64,000 bases of DNA from Aquabacter sediminis (GCF_028863665.1 NZ_JARBFX010000001.1:62001-126000), one strand, 5' to 3'. Counted from the first letter of the stretch, positions 17,553-30,139 are shown. The notes: generated from the sequence alone by a model not told the origin. A program made the numbers and translations.

Positions 17553-17652
17553 GGCTAGGGGCGGACGGCTCGCGTCCCGTTATGGGACAGGAGGTCGCTC
17601 GGGGCGAACATGTGGCGGACAAACGCGGAGCGAATCGCGGGCGCGCGCATGT

Positions 17653-18177
17653 TCATGCTTCAGCCTGGCGTGCGGCCTGCTGGGCGAGAAAATCCAGCGC
17701 GCCCTGCAGGATGAAGAGAGCCGCGTGCTGGTCGATGACCGCCGCCCGCTTGGCCCGGCTGACATCCGCCTGGATCAGCGCCCGCTCCACTGCGGCGGTG
17801 GACAGGCGCTCGTCCCACAGGGCGATGGGGCAGGCGGTGAGGCGGGCAAAATTGCGGGCAAAGGCACGGCTCGCCTGGGCGCGGGGGCCTTCCGTACCGT
17901 CCATGTTGAGGGGAAGGCCGAGGACGAAAGCCACCACCTTGCGGTCATGCGCCAGGTGCAGCAGGCGCTGAGCATCGGCGGTGAATTTTGTGCGCTTCAC
18001 CGTCTCCACCACGGTCGCCAGCCGACGGTCCGGATCGCAGGCGGCAACGCCGATGGTCTTGGTGCCAAGATCGAGGCCGATCAAGCTGCCGCGCGGCGCA
18101 AGCAACGGCGCCAGATCCGCCAGGGGGACGACGGGGGCGGGCTGCGTGGAGGGCGTCGGAACAATCTGATCGGACAT
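17653..18177 (-). CDS. ruvX: Putative pre-16S rRNA nuclease / Holliday junction resolvase-like RuvX (YqgF)
   Basis: About 174 residues of the RNase H-like YqgF fold: [15 protein letters not shown] (first catalytic Asp), [12 protein letters not shown], then [12 protein letters not shown] and [13 protein letters not shown] with the remaining acidic residues. In E. coli YqgF helps process the 5' end of 16S rRNA. An extra N-terminal ~30-residue Pro/Ala segment precedes the domain. The start at 18177 (MSDQIV) is chosen; 18192 (MVAKAM) is possible. The gene is divergent from the UPF0173 hydrolase gene. Confidence 0.9.
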   Translation of the reverse strand: MSDQIVPTPSTQPAPVVPLADLAPLLAPRGSLIGLDLGTKTIGVAACDPDRRLATVVETVKRTKFTADAQRLLHLAHDRKVVAFVLGLPLNMDGTEGPRAQASRAFARNFARLTACPIALWDERLSTAAVERALIQADVSRAKRAAVIDQHAALFILQGALDFLAQQAARQAEA

Positions 18178-18288
18178 GGCCTTGGCTACCATGGATGGGG
18201 TGGGCTCGCCACCGGCGCGAGATGCGTTGCGCCGCAGCCGGCCTTTCGGCATGCTCCGCCCGCCGTTCACCACCGAAAGAGGCACCTC

Positions 18289-18999
18289 ATGAAAATTACC
18301 TGGTTCGGCCACGCCGCGTTCCGCCTGGATTTCGCGGAGAAGGTGGTGCTCTTCGATCCCTTCTTCACCGGCAATCCGGCCTTTGTGAGCGACAAGGCCA
18401 AGGCAGCCGAGGGCGTGACGCACATCCTCCTAACTCACGGTCATGGCGACCATATCGGAGACACGGTTTCCATCGTGAAGGCCGCCGAGGCGGCAGGCCG
18501 GACGGTCAAGGTGGTGGCCAATCCCGAAGTGTGCGCCTATCTGGGCGGGGAGGGCCTCAGCGCCTTCGAGATGATGAACACCGGCGGCACCGTGGAGATG
18601 GGCGGCTTCAGCGCCACCTTCGTGCGGGCGGACCATTCCTCGGGCGGCGGCGGCGCCAACCCGACCTATCTCGGCAATCCCAACGGCATCATCGTGAAGG
18701 CGCCGGGCGAACCGACGGTCTGGCATCTGGGAGATACCGACCTGTTCTCCGACATGGCCCTCATCAGCGAGATCCATGCGCCCGACGTGGCCTTCGTGCC
18801 CATCGGCGACCGCTTCACCATGGGACCCGCCACGGCGGCCTTGGCGGTGAAGCGGTTCATCACGGCCAAGACCGTGGTGCCCTGCCACTACGCCACGTTC
18901 GGCCTGCTGATCCAGGATCCGGCGCCGTTCGTGGACGCGTTGAAGGACGGCCCGGCCAAGGTGGTCATCCCGCCCAAGGGCGAGGCCTTTACCGCTTGA
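18289..18999 (+). CDS. UPF0173 metal-dependent hydrolase (MBL fold)
   Basis: A 236-residue metallo-beta-lactamase-fold protein. The first metal motif is [11 protein letters not shown]. Further ligands are H in [10 protein letters not shown] in [10 protein letters not shown] and H in VPCHYATFG. This is the UPF0173/YtkL arrangement, beginning [15 protein letters not shown] at the N-terminus. The physiological substrate of this family is unknown to me. It is a monocistronic gene, divergent from ruvX and convergent with pabC. A ribosome-site-like AGAGG lies 6 nt before the ATG. Confidence 0.9.
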   Translation: MKITWFGHAAFRLDFAEKVVLFDPFFTGNPAFVSDKAKAAEGVTHILLTHGHGDHIGDTVSIVKAAEAAGRTVKVVANPEVCAYLGGEGLSAFEMMNTGGTVEMGGFSATFVRADHSSGGGGANPTYLGNPNGIIVKAPGEPTVWHLGDTDLFSDMALISEIHAPDVAFVPIGDRFTMGPATAALAVKRFITAKTVVPCHYATFGLLIQDPAPFVDALKDGPAKVVIPPKGEAFTA

Positions 19000-19022
19000 G
19001 CCGGCGCGCCGGCTGCCGGTCG

Positions 19023-19808
19023 TCAGATGACGGCCTGCCGCAGCCGGTCGGCCATGGTTGCGGAAAGCAGGGGGCGGTCCTCGATGGAGACAATGGAGCG
19101 GATGCCGAGGCTGGACGTCAAAAACGCCTCCTCGGCCCGCTCCAGGTCCGCGAGGGTGAGACTGTGCTCGCGCCCGCCCGCCGCCAGCACCTCCCGACGC
19201 AGGATGCCGGGAAGCGCGCCTTCGGTCAGGGGGGGCGTCACCAGGTGGCCGTCCAGGATCACGAACAGGTTCGCATAGGTGCCCTCCGCAACCCGGCCCT
19301 GCGTGTTCAGAAGCAACGCATCGTCATAGCCGCGCGCCGCCGCCTCCTGCCGCGCGATGATGTTGTCCAGATAGTTCAGGGATTTGATACGCACCAGCGG
19401 GGAGAATTCGTTGCGGCGCGTGCGCTGTGAGAGGCACAGACGCGCTGGCGGCATCGGCGCCGGCAAGGGCGCCGCGGCGATCACGAGCGTAGGACGGGCA
19501 TCCGCCGGGGGCAGGATGCCGCGAGGACCCACGCCCCGGCTCAGCGTCAGCCGCACCACCGCATCCAGCAATCGGTTTGCACCGAGCACCGCAGCAATGG
19601 CGGCGCCCAGATCGAGGTGCGGCACCGGCAGGGCGAGCACCTGCGCTCCCTCTCGCAGCCGTGCAAAATGGCGGTCCTGGCGCAGCACGCGGCCGCCGAC
19701 AGCCTTCATGGTCTCGAACAGGCCGTCGCCGAGGGTGAAGCCGCGATCCTGCGGGGAAATGGCGGCGGCATCAGCCTCCACCAACCCATCGTTCAGCCAG
19801 ATCAACAT
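19023..19808 (-). CDS. pabC: Class IV aminotransferase, probable aminodeoxychorismate lyase
   Basis: A 261-residue fold-type IV PLP enzyme. The candidate Schiff-base lysine is in RIKSLNYLDNI, and the family motif EGTYANLFVILDG is present. Its gene lies 10 nt after the pabB-like gene on the same strand, so it probably converts 4-amino-4-deoxychorismate to p-aminobenzoate plus pyruvate for folate synthesis. D-amino-acid or branched-chain transaminases have the same fold, so the assignment rests largely on the neighbour. Confidence 0.82.
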   Translation of the reverse strand: MLIWLNDGLVEADAAAISPQDRGFTLGDGLFETMKAVGGRVLRQDRHFARLREGAQVLALPVPHLDLGAAIAAVLGANRLLDAVVRLTLSRGVGPRGILPPADARPTLVIAAAPLPAPMPPARLCLSQRTRRNEFSPLVRIKSLNYLDNIIARQEAAARGYDDALLLNTQGRVAEGTYANLFVILDGHLVTPPLTEGALPGILRREVLAAGGREHSLTLADLERAEEAFLTSSLGIRSIVSIEDRPLLSATMADRLRQAVI

Positions 19809-19818
19809 GGTCGTCTCC

Positions 19819-21213
<1,395 letters not shown>

Positions 21214-21417
21214 GTGTCAAAACTTTTTCCCGGGAAGCACACTTGGTTCTAAAATGGCGACGCTTCCGGGGGAAGGGCTTTCCGTCGCGCGAACGCCTGC
21301 GGCCCGGGCCTGCGATGCCGGCATGAACCGGGCTAAAGCCCTGCGCCCATGGGAGGTTCAGCGTCGCCACCGCCAGTGCTAGCTTGCGCCCCCAAGCCCC
21401 TGTTCGAGACCTCAACC

Positions 21418-22182
21418 GTGACCATTGCACAGCCGCCGCTGTCCGGCGACCCGGCCGGAACCTTGACGCCGGCTCCGCGCGGCACCCTGGGATGGTTCGC
21501 CCAAGGCGCACGCTGCGCGATTTCCGTGCCCGGCCTCGTGCTTTTCGCGGGATATGTGGGCTATGGCGGCCTGCTGCAGGGCGTCGGCTATCCCTTCTTC
21601 GCGGGCGTGCTGTCCACCTTCTTCATCTGGGCGCTGCCGGGTCAGGTCATCATGATCGGCGGGCTGGTCACCGGCACCGCCCTGCCGGCGGTCGCGCTCG
21701 CGGTCGCCCTCTCCTCCATCCGCCTTCTGCCCATGGTGGTCTCCATCGCGCCCTTGATGCGCGGGCCACGCCGGAGCCTGTGGAAGGACCTGCTGTGTGC
21801 CCATTTCGTCGCCATGACCCTGTGGGTGGAAGGCCAGAGACTGCTGCCGCATGTGCCCTTGCATGGCCGCACCCCATTCGTGCTCGGCTTTGGCATGCTG
21901 CTGCTGGCCTTCAGCATGTCCGGCACCGCCACCGGCTTTCTGCTGGCCGGTGAACTTCCCCCCTCCATGGGGGCAGCCCTGCTGTTCATGACCCCCTTAT
22001 CCTTCACCTTGCTGCTGATTCGGGGCGCGCGGGACGCCACCGACTGGCTGGCCCTGGCCTTCGGCACCATCATGGCCCCCTTCGTGGTGGGCATGAGCGG
22101 GGGGGCGGATCTCATGATCACCGGCTTTGGCGGTGGCACCGCGGCCTATCTGGTGGGGCGGTGGTGGAGGAGCCGTCGGTGA
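21418..22182 (+). CDS. AzlC family branched-chain amino acid exporter, large subunit
   Basis: About 254 residues with eight or so hydrophobic segments; the core GYVGYGGLLQGVGYPFFAGVLSTFFIWALPGQ matches the AzlC/YgaZ family. With AzlD it exports amino acids such as valine or azaleucine. The start is uncertain: GTG at 21418 is preferred because the longer frame from 21349 has no ribosome site. The stop overlaps the probable azlD start (GTGA), indicating coupling. Confidence 0.85.
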   Translation: MTIAQPPLSGDPAGTLTPAPRGTLGWFAQGARCAISVPGLVLFAGYVGYGGLLQGVGYPFFAGVLSTFFIWALPGQVIMIGGLVTGTALPAVALAVALSSIRLLPMVVSIAPLMRGPRRSLWKDLLCAHFVAMTLWVEGQRLLPHVPLHGRTPFVLGFGMLLLAFSMSGTATGFLLAGELPPSMGAALLFMTPLSFTLLLIRGARDATDWLALAFGTIMAPFVVGMSGGADLMITGFGGGTAAYLVGRWWRSRR

Positions 22183-22529
22183 CCTATCCCTTCAGCGGCG
22201 AATGGACGGCGATCTTCGTGATGCTCCTGGTCGGGTTCCTGCCCACCGAAATCTGGCGGTCCCTGGCGGTTATCGCAGGCCGGCGGGTGCAGGAGGGGAG
22301 CGAGATCTTCATCTGGGTGAAGGCCGTCGCGACGGCCCTGCTGGCTGCGGTCATCGCGCGGCTCATCCTGATGCCCACCGGCGCGCTTGCGGACATTCCC
22401 CTTGCCTTGCGCCTCGGCTGCGTGCTCGCCGGGATCGCGTCCTTCCTCGCTTTTCGCCGCTCCATTCTGGCGGGGGTTGTGGCGGGAGAGCTGGTTCTCA
22501 TCGGCGGGGCGATCTGGCTGACCCACTGA
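22179..22529 (+). CDS. AzlD-like small subunit of the amino acid exporter
   Basis: A 116-residue protein with four hydrophobic helices and the LVGFLPTEIWR segment of the AzlD family. The start is set at GTG 22179 because GGAGG at 22166-22170 lies 8 nt upstream and the codon overlaps the AzlC stop. GTGs at 22161 or 22164 would lack a ribosome site. It should form the two-subunit exporter with the preceding AzlC. Confidence 0.85.
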   Translation: MTYPFSGEWTAIFVMLLVGFLPTEIWRSLAVIAGRRVQEGSEIFIWVKAVATALLAAVIARLILMPTGALADIPLALRLGCVLAGIASFLAFRRSILAGVVAGELVLIGGAIWLTH

Positions 22530-22980
22530 GCCCAGCCGGGCCTTCGTCGCGCATGCTCTCAGCGGGTCCCTCCTGAAGCGACCCCGCCCCCAATCGGACA
22601 TCACCCGACGGTTTCACCCCCTGTGCGGCATGCCCCGTGCTGTCGATCTTTCACGCCCGCACACCAAGGATCAGTCCGCACGCCCCTGCTGCGCACACCG
22701 ACGGACCTTAGGTCAAGTGTATGTAGATCTCATCTTCCGTCTTGACATCGGTTGCCAATAAAAATCATGTAATCGCGAAGTAAGGGCAATCGCAAAATAA
22801 CCTTGCGTCATTTTGTTATTCAACTCGGGCGATCAAAGTCGCGAACTGTATCCTCACGTCGCGTTATTCCGCAGCGGAATATACATGAGTGCGGGGAATG
22901 TTTCGAAGATGAATTCTGTTCGTCCGTCCTCATATCCAAGAAAAACAAAAATTCGATGTATCGGGAAGGAAACGCAATCG
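22530..22980. promoter_or_regulatory. AT-richer leader region of tctBA with a perfect palindrome
   Basis: A 451-bp gene-free interval. From about 22715 the composition is clearly lower in GC than the rest of the window. It contains TTGACA at 22742-22747 (a possible -35 box) and a perfect 15-bp palindrome ATTCCGC-A-GCGGAAT at 22866-22880, about 100 bp before the TctB start. The palindrome has the shape of a dimeric repressor or activator site, reminiscent of IclR-type operators. No regulator gene lies next to it. Confidence 0.5.
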
Positions 22981-23526
22981 ATGTCGACACCACTCATCGG
23001 CCCCAATGACGGGAAAGGGCCGGCAGGCGCCAATAAGTCCGATCCCCGGACGGATGCCATCATCCGCCATTTCCTCACATGGCGGGATCTCTATGGCGGG
23101 GTGCTGCTGCTCTTGTTGGGTCTTGGCGCGGTGGCAGAGGGTTTGTCCCATCCGGTGGGCAATCTCTTCCGCATGGGCACGGGCTATTTCCCCATCATCC
23201 TGGGCGTCACGCTGAGCGGAATTGGCGCGGCCATCGCCATCGGGACTCTGCTGAAGGGCGGCGGGTCCACCGAGTTGGAGCCGGGGGAGCACTTCCACCT
23301 GCCGGACGTGCGCGGCTTCGTGGCCATTGTCGGCGGCATCCTCGCCTTTATCGGCCTGGCTGAACATGTGGGATTTGCACCGGCCACCTTCGCGCTGGTG
23401 TTCATCTCCGCCATGGGCGACCGCACCATGAGTGTGAAGGCGGCGCTTGTCCTGGCGTCCATCATGACGGGAGTGCTGATCGGGCTGTTCTGGTACGCCC
23501 TTCAGATCCCCCTCAAGCTGTGGTGA
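22981..23526 (+). CDS. TctB-type small membrane subunit of a tripartite tricarboxylate transporter
   Basis: A 181-residue protein with a hydrophilic N-terminus (~35 residues) and four transmembrane helices. The family pattern of MGTGYFPIILGVTLSGIG and PATFALVFISAMGDR is visible. It forms the permease with TctA, whose gene starts 9 nt after its stop. The ATG at 22981 is chosen because it follows an AAGGA-like site and gives a normal TctB length; upstream frame sequence is non-coding in character. Confidence 0.9.
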   Translation: MSTPLIGPNDGKGPAGANKSDPRTDAIIRHFLTWRDLYGGVLLLLLGLGAVAEGLSHPVGNLFRMGTGYFPIILGVTLSGIGAAIAIGTLLKGGGSTELEPGEHFHLPDVRGFVAIVGGILAFIGLAEHVGFAPATFALVFISAMGDRTMSVKAALVLASIMTGVLIGLFWYALQIPLKLW

Positions 23527-23535
23527 GGGCGGATC

Positions 23536-25077
23536 ATGATCACGGCTTTGACTGATCTCTATCACGGCTTCGGCGTCGCGCTTCAGCCTGAAAACCTGCT
23601 CTGGTGCTTTGTCGGCGTGCTGTTCGGCAACATCGTGGGCGTGCTGCCGGGCATGGGCGTCATGGCCGCCATCTCGGTGCTGTTGCCGCTGACCTTCGCC
23701 ATGAAGCCGGTGGCCGCCATCCTGATGCTGGCGGGCATCTACTACGGCGCCCAATATGGTGGGGCCATCTGTTCCATCCTCCTGAACCTGCCGTGCCATC
23801 CCCCGCACGCGGTGACATGCCTGGACGGCTATCCGCTCACCAAGCAGGGGCGGGGCGGCGTGGCGCTCGGCGTGACCATGATTTCCTCGTTCGTGGGGGC
23901 CTCCTTCGGCATCATCGAGATGATCTTCTTCGCGCCCGTGCTGGTGGGGGTCGCCCTTCAGTTCGGGCCGGCGGACATCTGCTCCCTGATGCTGCTCGGC
24001 CTGCTGGCGGGCGCGACCTTGGCCAAGAGCTCGCCGCTGAAAGGCGTCGCCATGACCGTCCTGGGCCTGCTCATGGGCATCGCCGGCACGGACGTGAACA
24101 CTGGCGAGCCGCGCTTCACCTTCGGCATTACGGAGATGATGGACGGCATCGAGATCGTGGCATTGGCGCTGGGCATTTTCGGCGTCGCGGAGTTCCTGAA
24201 AAGCGTCAACCGGGTGGCCAAGGTGTCCACCAAGGACAGCAAGATCAGCCTCGCTGACATGCGCCCCACCAAGGAGGACATGAAGCTGGCCTTCCCGGCC
24301 ATGATTCGCGGCACGCTCATCGGCGCGCTGTGCTCGCTCATTCCCGGCACCGGGCCCACCATCGCCTCCTTCGTCTCCTACTCGACGGAGAAGAAGATCT
24401 CGAAGACCCCGCACCGCTTCGGCCACGGGGCCATTGAGGGCGTCGCATGCCCTGAGGCGTCCACCCATTCCTCGGTTCAGGGCGACTTCATCCCCACCAT
24501 GAGCCTGGGCATTCCAGGCGATGCGGTGATGGCGCTGATTCTGGGCGCCCTGATCATCCAGGGCATCACGCCGGGGCCGCAGCTCATCTCGGACCATCCG
24601 GACATCTTCTGGGGCCTGGTCGCGAGCTTCTGGATCGGCAACATCCTGCTGGTCATCCTGAACGTGCCCATGATCGGCGTCTGGGTGAAGCTGCTGTCGA
24701 TCCCGTACAAATATCTCTATCCCAGCGCGCTCTTCTTCATCTGCATCGGCGTCTACAGCGCCCAGAATGACCTGTTCGCTGTGGTGGAGACATTGGTCAT
24801 CGGGCTTGGTGGCTATGTGCTGCTCCAGCTCGGCTTCCACCCGGCGCCCATCATGCTGGGCTTCGTCCTGGGGCCGCGCTTCGAGGAGACGTTCCGGCGG
24901 GCGCTGCTGATCTCGCGGGGGGACCTGATGACCTTCGTGGAACGGCCCATCAGCGCCGCCTTCCTGCTGCTGGCGGTGATCCTCATTGCGGCGCAGGTTT
25001 ATGTCCGCCTCCGCAAGACGGAGCGACCGCTGCTCACCTCGCCGCAACCGCGCCCCTATGGCGAGATGCTGGAATAG
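23536..25077 (+). CDS. TctA-type large permease subunit of a tripartite tricarboxylate transporter
   Basis: A 513-residue membrane protein with about 11-12 helices. Conserved TctA features are GNIVGVLPGMGVMAAISVLL, YYGAQYGGAICSILLNLP, the second half-repeat LCSLIPGTGPTIASFVSY, and VACPEASTHSSVQGDFIPT. It imports a carboxylate together with TctB and an extracytoplasmic Bug/TctC protein. No TctC gene is adjacent; the nearest is the orphan Bug gene at 6301-7281. A 10-bp terminator hairpin follows. Confidence 0.93.
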   Translation: MITALTDLYHGFGVALQPENLLWCFVGVLFGNIVGVLPGMGVMAAISVLLPLTFAMKPVAAILMLAGIYYGAQYGGAICSILLNLPCHPPHAVTCLDGYPLTKQGRGGVALGVTMISSFVGASFGIIEMIFFAPVLVGVALQFGPADICSLMLLGLLAGATLAKSSPLKGVAMTVLGLLMGIAGTDVNTGEPRFTFGITEMMDGIEIVALALGIFGVAEFLKSVNRVAKVSTKDSKISLADMRPTKEDMKLAFPAMIRGTLIGALCSLIPGTGPTIASFVSYSTEKKISKTPHRFGHGAIEGVACPEASTHSSVQGDFIPTMSLGIPGDAVMALILGALIIQGITPGPQLISDHPDIFWGLVASFWIGNILLVILNVPMIGVWVKLLSIPYKYLYPSALFFICIGVYSAQNDLFAVVETLVIGLGGYVLLQLGFHPAPIMLGFVLGPRFEETFRRALLISRGDLMTFVERPISAAFLLLAVILIAAQVYVRLRKTERPLLTSPQPRPYGEMLE

Positions 25078-25104
25078 CGCAAGGCCCGCGCCCGCAGGCC
25101 ACAT

Positions 25105-25132
25105 GGCCCCGCTCTGGAGACGGAGCGGGGCC
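25105..25132 (+). terminator. Terminator hairpin after tctA
   Basis: A 10-bp perfect stem (GGCCCCGCTC / GAGCGGGGCC) with an 8-nt loop, followed by the T-rich GTTCTGTTT. It lies 27 nt past the tctA stop. Confidence 0.75.
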
Positions 25133-25164
25133 GTTCTGTTTCGGCCTTCGAGATGAGCGCGCTC

Positions 25165-25195
25165 CAAACAAAAGGGGCGCCCCGAAGGACGCCCC
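25165..25195 (-). terminator. glnA terminator with UUCG tetraloop
   Basis: Read on the minus strand, a 9-bp stem (GGGGCGTCC / GGGCGCCCC, one G-U pair) closes a TTCG loop and is followed by TTTTGTTT. It lies 30 nt past the glnA stop and is a classic intrinsic terminator. Confidence 0.88.
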
Positions 25196-25225
25196 GATGC
25201 CGGATGATCGTGTCCCTGGGGACGA

Positions 25226-26635
<1,410 letters not shown>

Positions 26636-26682
26636 TTGGATCTGAGCCTTTCCTACAGATACATCTTATTGCTTGCAGAACC

Positions 26683-27102
<420 letters not shown>

Positions 27103-27236
27103 TCAATACAGGATGAGGAACGGCGTCCGGGACCAACTGTGCTCGGTTATACGCCAAATGTTTATTGTTTGGGCGAACTTTTCGACGCGGACCGAGCGTC
27201 CTTGTGCGCGATTTAGGCACATGTGGGGGTGAGGGA

Positions 27237-28742
27237 ATGATCGAGCTTCTGGACCCCGCGCAGATGGGGCGGGCGGATGCCCTGGCCATAGCAGGGGGAA
27301 CGCCCGGCACGGTGCTCATGGAGCGGGCGGGGCGGGCCGTCGCCGACGTGGTGGCGCGCCGGCCCTTGTCCAGCCGCGTGCTCATCCTGTGCGGACCCGG
27401 AAACAACGGTGGCGATGGCTTCGTGGCGGCCCGTGTGCTGGTCCAGCGCGGCTTTCGGGTGCGGGTGGCGCTCCTGGGGGACCGCGAGGCCCTCAGGGGC
27501 GATGCCGCTTGGGCGGCGGACGGCTGGGCCGGGCCGATTGAGGCTGCGGAGGCCGTGGATCCCGCCGACTGCGACATCCTGGTGGATGCCCTGTTCGGCG
27601 CCGGGCTCGCCCGTGACCTTGACGGCGCGGCCCGGGAGATCGTCGAGCGCATGGCGGCGAGCGGACGTCCGATCATCGCGGTGGATCTGCCCTCCGGGCT
27701 TGATGGTGCCACCGGACAGGTGCGGGGTGCCGCCGCAAAGGCCGTCGAAACGGTCACCTTCTTCCGGCGCAAGCCCGGGCACCTCCTTATGCCCAGCCGC
27801 CTCCTGTGCGGGCCGGTTCGGGTGGCGGACATCGGCATTCCCGAAGCCGTGCTTGCCAAGATCGCGCCTGACACCTTCGCCAACGCGCCGGCCACATGGC
27901 AAAGCGCGTTCCCCGTGCCGAGGGTGGAAGGCCACAAATATGGCCGGGGCCATGGAATTGTCGTCAGCGGCGGCGCCTGGACCGCCGGCGCGGCGCGCCT
28001 GTCGGCGCGGGGGGCGTTGCGCGCAGGTGCTGGCCTCGTGACCGTCGCCTGCCCGCGCGAGGCGCGGGACATGCATGCAGTCTCATACGCCGCCTTGATG
28101 GCGCGGCCGGCGGATTCGGCGACTGAGCTCGCCCAGCTGCTGGGCGATTCGCGCTTCAACGCAGTCCTGCTGGGCCCCGGCCTCGGCGTCGGCGAGGAGA
28201 CGCGCGAGAAGCTCTGCGTTGCCGCTGCTCCGCACCGTGCCCTGGTGGTGGATGCCGATGCCATCACCAGCTTCGCAGGTGATGCGGGGGCGCTGGCAGG
28301 AGTGCTCGCGGGCGCGCGCGAGGCGGTACTCACCCCCCATGACGGCGAATTCGCCCGTCTCTTCTCAGGGGATGAGGACGTGATGGCGGAGGGTGCGTCG
28401 AAACTGGCGCGAGCCCGAACGGCCGCCCGGCGCCTTGGTGCCGTTCTGGTCTTGAAAGGTCCCGACACTGTGGTGGCTGCCCCCGACGGGCGCGCCACCA
28501 TTGCCGAGAATGCACCGCCCTACCTTGCCACGGCGGGGGCGGGGGACGTTCTGGCGGGTTTCATCTGCGGGCTGCTGGCGCAGGGCATGCCCGCCTTCGA
28601 GGCGGCGAGCGCCGCCGTCTGGCTGCACGGGGAAGCGGCGCGAGAGGCGGGGCCGGGACTCATTGCGGACGATCTGCCGGAGTCCCTGCGCCCCGTCTAT
28701 GCCCGCCTCTTCGCCGATCTGGCGTCGCCTTCTGTGCGATAG
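27237..28742 (+). CDS. nnrDE: Bifunctional NAD(P)HX epimerase/dehydratase
   Basis: A 501-residue fusion. The N-terminal YjeF_N epimerase domain (about 1-210) has ILCGPGNNGGDGFVAARVL and VDALFGAGLARDLDG. The C-terminal ADP-dependent dehydratase domain (about 220-500) has GPGLGVGEETRE, the LTPHDGEFARLF motif and PPYLATAGAGDVLAGFICG. It repairs hydrated NAD(P)H. The start at 27237 follows a GTGAGGG site and gives the normal N-terminus MIELLDPAQM. It is divergent from glnB. Confidence 0.93.
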   Translation: MIELLDPAQMGRADALAIAGGTPGTVLMERAGRAVADVVARRPLSSRVLILCGPGNNGGDGFVAARVLVQRGFRVRVALLGDREALRGDAAWAADGWAGPIEAAEAVDPADCDILVDALFGAGLARDLDGAAREIVERMAASGRPIIAVDLPSGLDGATGQVRGAAAKAVETVTFFRRKPGHLLMPSRLLCGPVRVADIGIPEAVLAKIAPDTFANAPATWQSAFPVPRVEGHKYGRGHGIVVSGGAWTAGAARLSARGALRAGAGLVTVACPREARDMHAVSYAALMARPADSATELAQLLGDSRFNAVLLGPGLGVGEETREKLCVAAAPHRALVVDADAITSFAGDAGALAGVLAGAREAVLTPHDGEFARLFSGDEDVMAEGASKLARARTAARRLGAVLVLKGPDTVVAAPDGRATIAENAPPYLATAGAGDVLAGFICGLLAQGMPAFEAASAAVWLHGEAAREAGPGLIADDLPESLRPVYARLFADLASPSVR

Positions 28743-28879
28743 AAGCGGCGATTGACGCCGTCGCCTTGGGTCTGGCTCGCGCCTCAGGGGTGGTGCACCC
28801 AAAAATTAAGGGGCAAGAAGGCTTTGGCGCGCGCTTTTCACCTGCCGGCTCAAGGCGCGCGCCGCAGTCTAACCTGCGG

Positions 28880-30139
28880 TCACTTCACCTCATAATAGCG
28901 AGCTGCCACGAGGGCGCCGTCCCCGGCGCGCTGGGCAAGGATGGGCCACTTACCCGGCAGGCTCGCCACCAAGGCAGCGCGAACCGTGGCCTTGGGCGGG
29001 ACTGCGATGGCATCGTGCCACCAGGGTTTCCAGCCGTCATCCACGCCATCAAGAAGGCGGGCGGGCATGCCGAAGAGCTGCACCGCCACCGGCACGTCGT
29101 GCGGATTTTCCAGCGCCACCACCACCGTTCCGTCCTTAGCCACGGTGCCGAGGCTGGTGAGGGCAGACAGGTTGGGGGTTCCGCCCAGGCTCATCTGGTA
29201 GCGCGCGGCATTGTCCAAGGGAATGTTGGCGGGCAGGCCGTTGGAGGGCAGGGCGGCGGGCGCAGGCGCTGTGGTCTGCGGGCCGGTCGCGGTGCCGGGA
29301 CCGACGGGGACCAGGATGGCGAGCTGCACCGGCAGCTGGCTGGTCTCCACCTCCAGGACCACAGGGTTCGCGGTGCCCAGATCCACGGTGATGTCGAGCC
29401 GTCCGCCCGGCGTGATCTGGGCGCGCCCGTCCTTCATGACGAACGGCTCCGTGGGCTGACCGTCCACCGCCAGCACGTAGCAGGGCGATGCGGCAACCAC
29501 ATGGGTCCGCAGGAAGTGGGGCGAGGCATTCAACAGACGAACGCGCACGCGCCCCCCCGCGGGCGCCTCGATTGTGGGCGACACCGCGCCATTCACCGTC
29601 AGCAGCGGCACCTTCATGGTGGGGTCGGGGGAGAAAGATTGGATCACCAGCGCCTGATCGGCGGCAAAGGGGGACGGGTCCGTCTCCTCCACGATGAGCG
29701 CGCCCACCAGGCCCCGCGTCATCTGCTCGGGCGCGAAGGCACGATAGAGAAAGGAGCCGGCATCAGGTGGGGCGAAGGAGATTTCGCGGCTGCCCGTCGG
29801 ATTGAGCGCCTCGCCGGTCAGTCCTTCGATGCCCGCCGCCGCAGCGGTTGCCCGCACGCCGGGAAACACCACGGACAGTGGGGCCTTCAGGGCATTGTCC
29901 ACAACCGCGGAGAGGGGCGCGCCCCGCTTCACCCGAAGCACCGGGCCGGGAAGGAGGTTCTGGAACAGCTCAAGCGGCTTCGATCCCCCGAGCTCGATCC
30001 GCTCCACGCTGGCCGCGCGCAGGCGGACGGGGCCGCCCGCAGGCTGCGCGAGGGCGAAGCGCGGCAGGGCTCCGCTCACCGCAAACGCGGCAGCGCCGGC
30101 GAGAACCGATCGGCGAGAAGGACCATGATACCGCAACAT
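28880..30139 (-). CDS. Tat-exported multicopper-oxidase-like protein lacking copper ligands (SufI/FtsP-like)
   Basis: A 419-residue protein with a twin-arginine signal (RR at 9-10, SRRSVLAGAAAFAVSGAL) and three cupredoxin domains. The middle VNGAVSPTIEAPAGGRVRVRLLNAS is typical of the family. The copper motifs are gone: LSVVFPGV at 88-95 replaces HWHG, GSFLYRAF at 128-135 replaces WYHPH, VPVAVQLFG at 349-357 replaces HPxHLHG, and ILAQRAGD at 400-407 replaces HCHxxxH. The same loss is known in E. coli SufI/FtsP, a divisome-stabilising protein. It therefore looks like a structural pseudo-oxidase. It is a single gene, convergent with nnrDE. Confidence 0.85.
   Translation of the reverse strand: MLRYHGPSRRSVLAGAAAFAVSGALPRFALAQPAGGPVRLRAASVERIELGGSKPLELFQNLLPGPVLRVKRGAPLSAVVDNALKAPLSVVFPGVRATAAAAGIEGLTGEALNPTGSREISFAPPDAGSFLYRAFAPEQMTRGLVGALIVEETDPSPFAADQALVIQSFSPDPTMKVPLLTVNGAVSPTIEAPAGGRVRVRLLNASPHFLRTHVVAASPCYVLAVDGQPTEPFVMKDGRAQITPGGRLDITVDLGTANPVVLEVETSQLPVQLAILVPVGPGTATGPQTTAPAPAALPSNGLPANIPLDNAARYQMSLGGTPNLSALTSLGTVAKDGTVVVALENPHDVPVAVQLFGMPARLLDGVDDGWKPWWHDAIAVPPKATVRAALVASLPGKWPILAQRAGDGALVAARYYEVK

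Noticed and set aside
27203-27221. Inverted repeat TGTGC-N9-GCACA upstream of glnB as an NtrC site
   Set aside because: The half-site order is opposite to the NtrC consensus (GCAC...GTGC), and it lies right at the nnrDE start.
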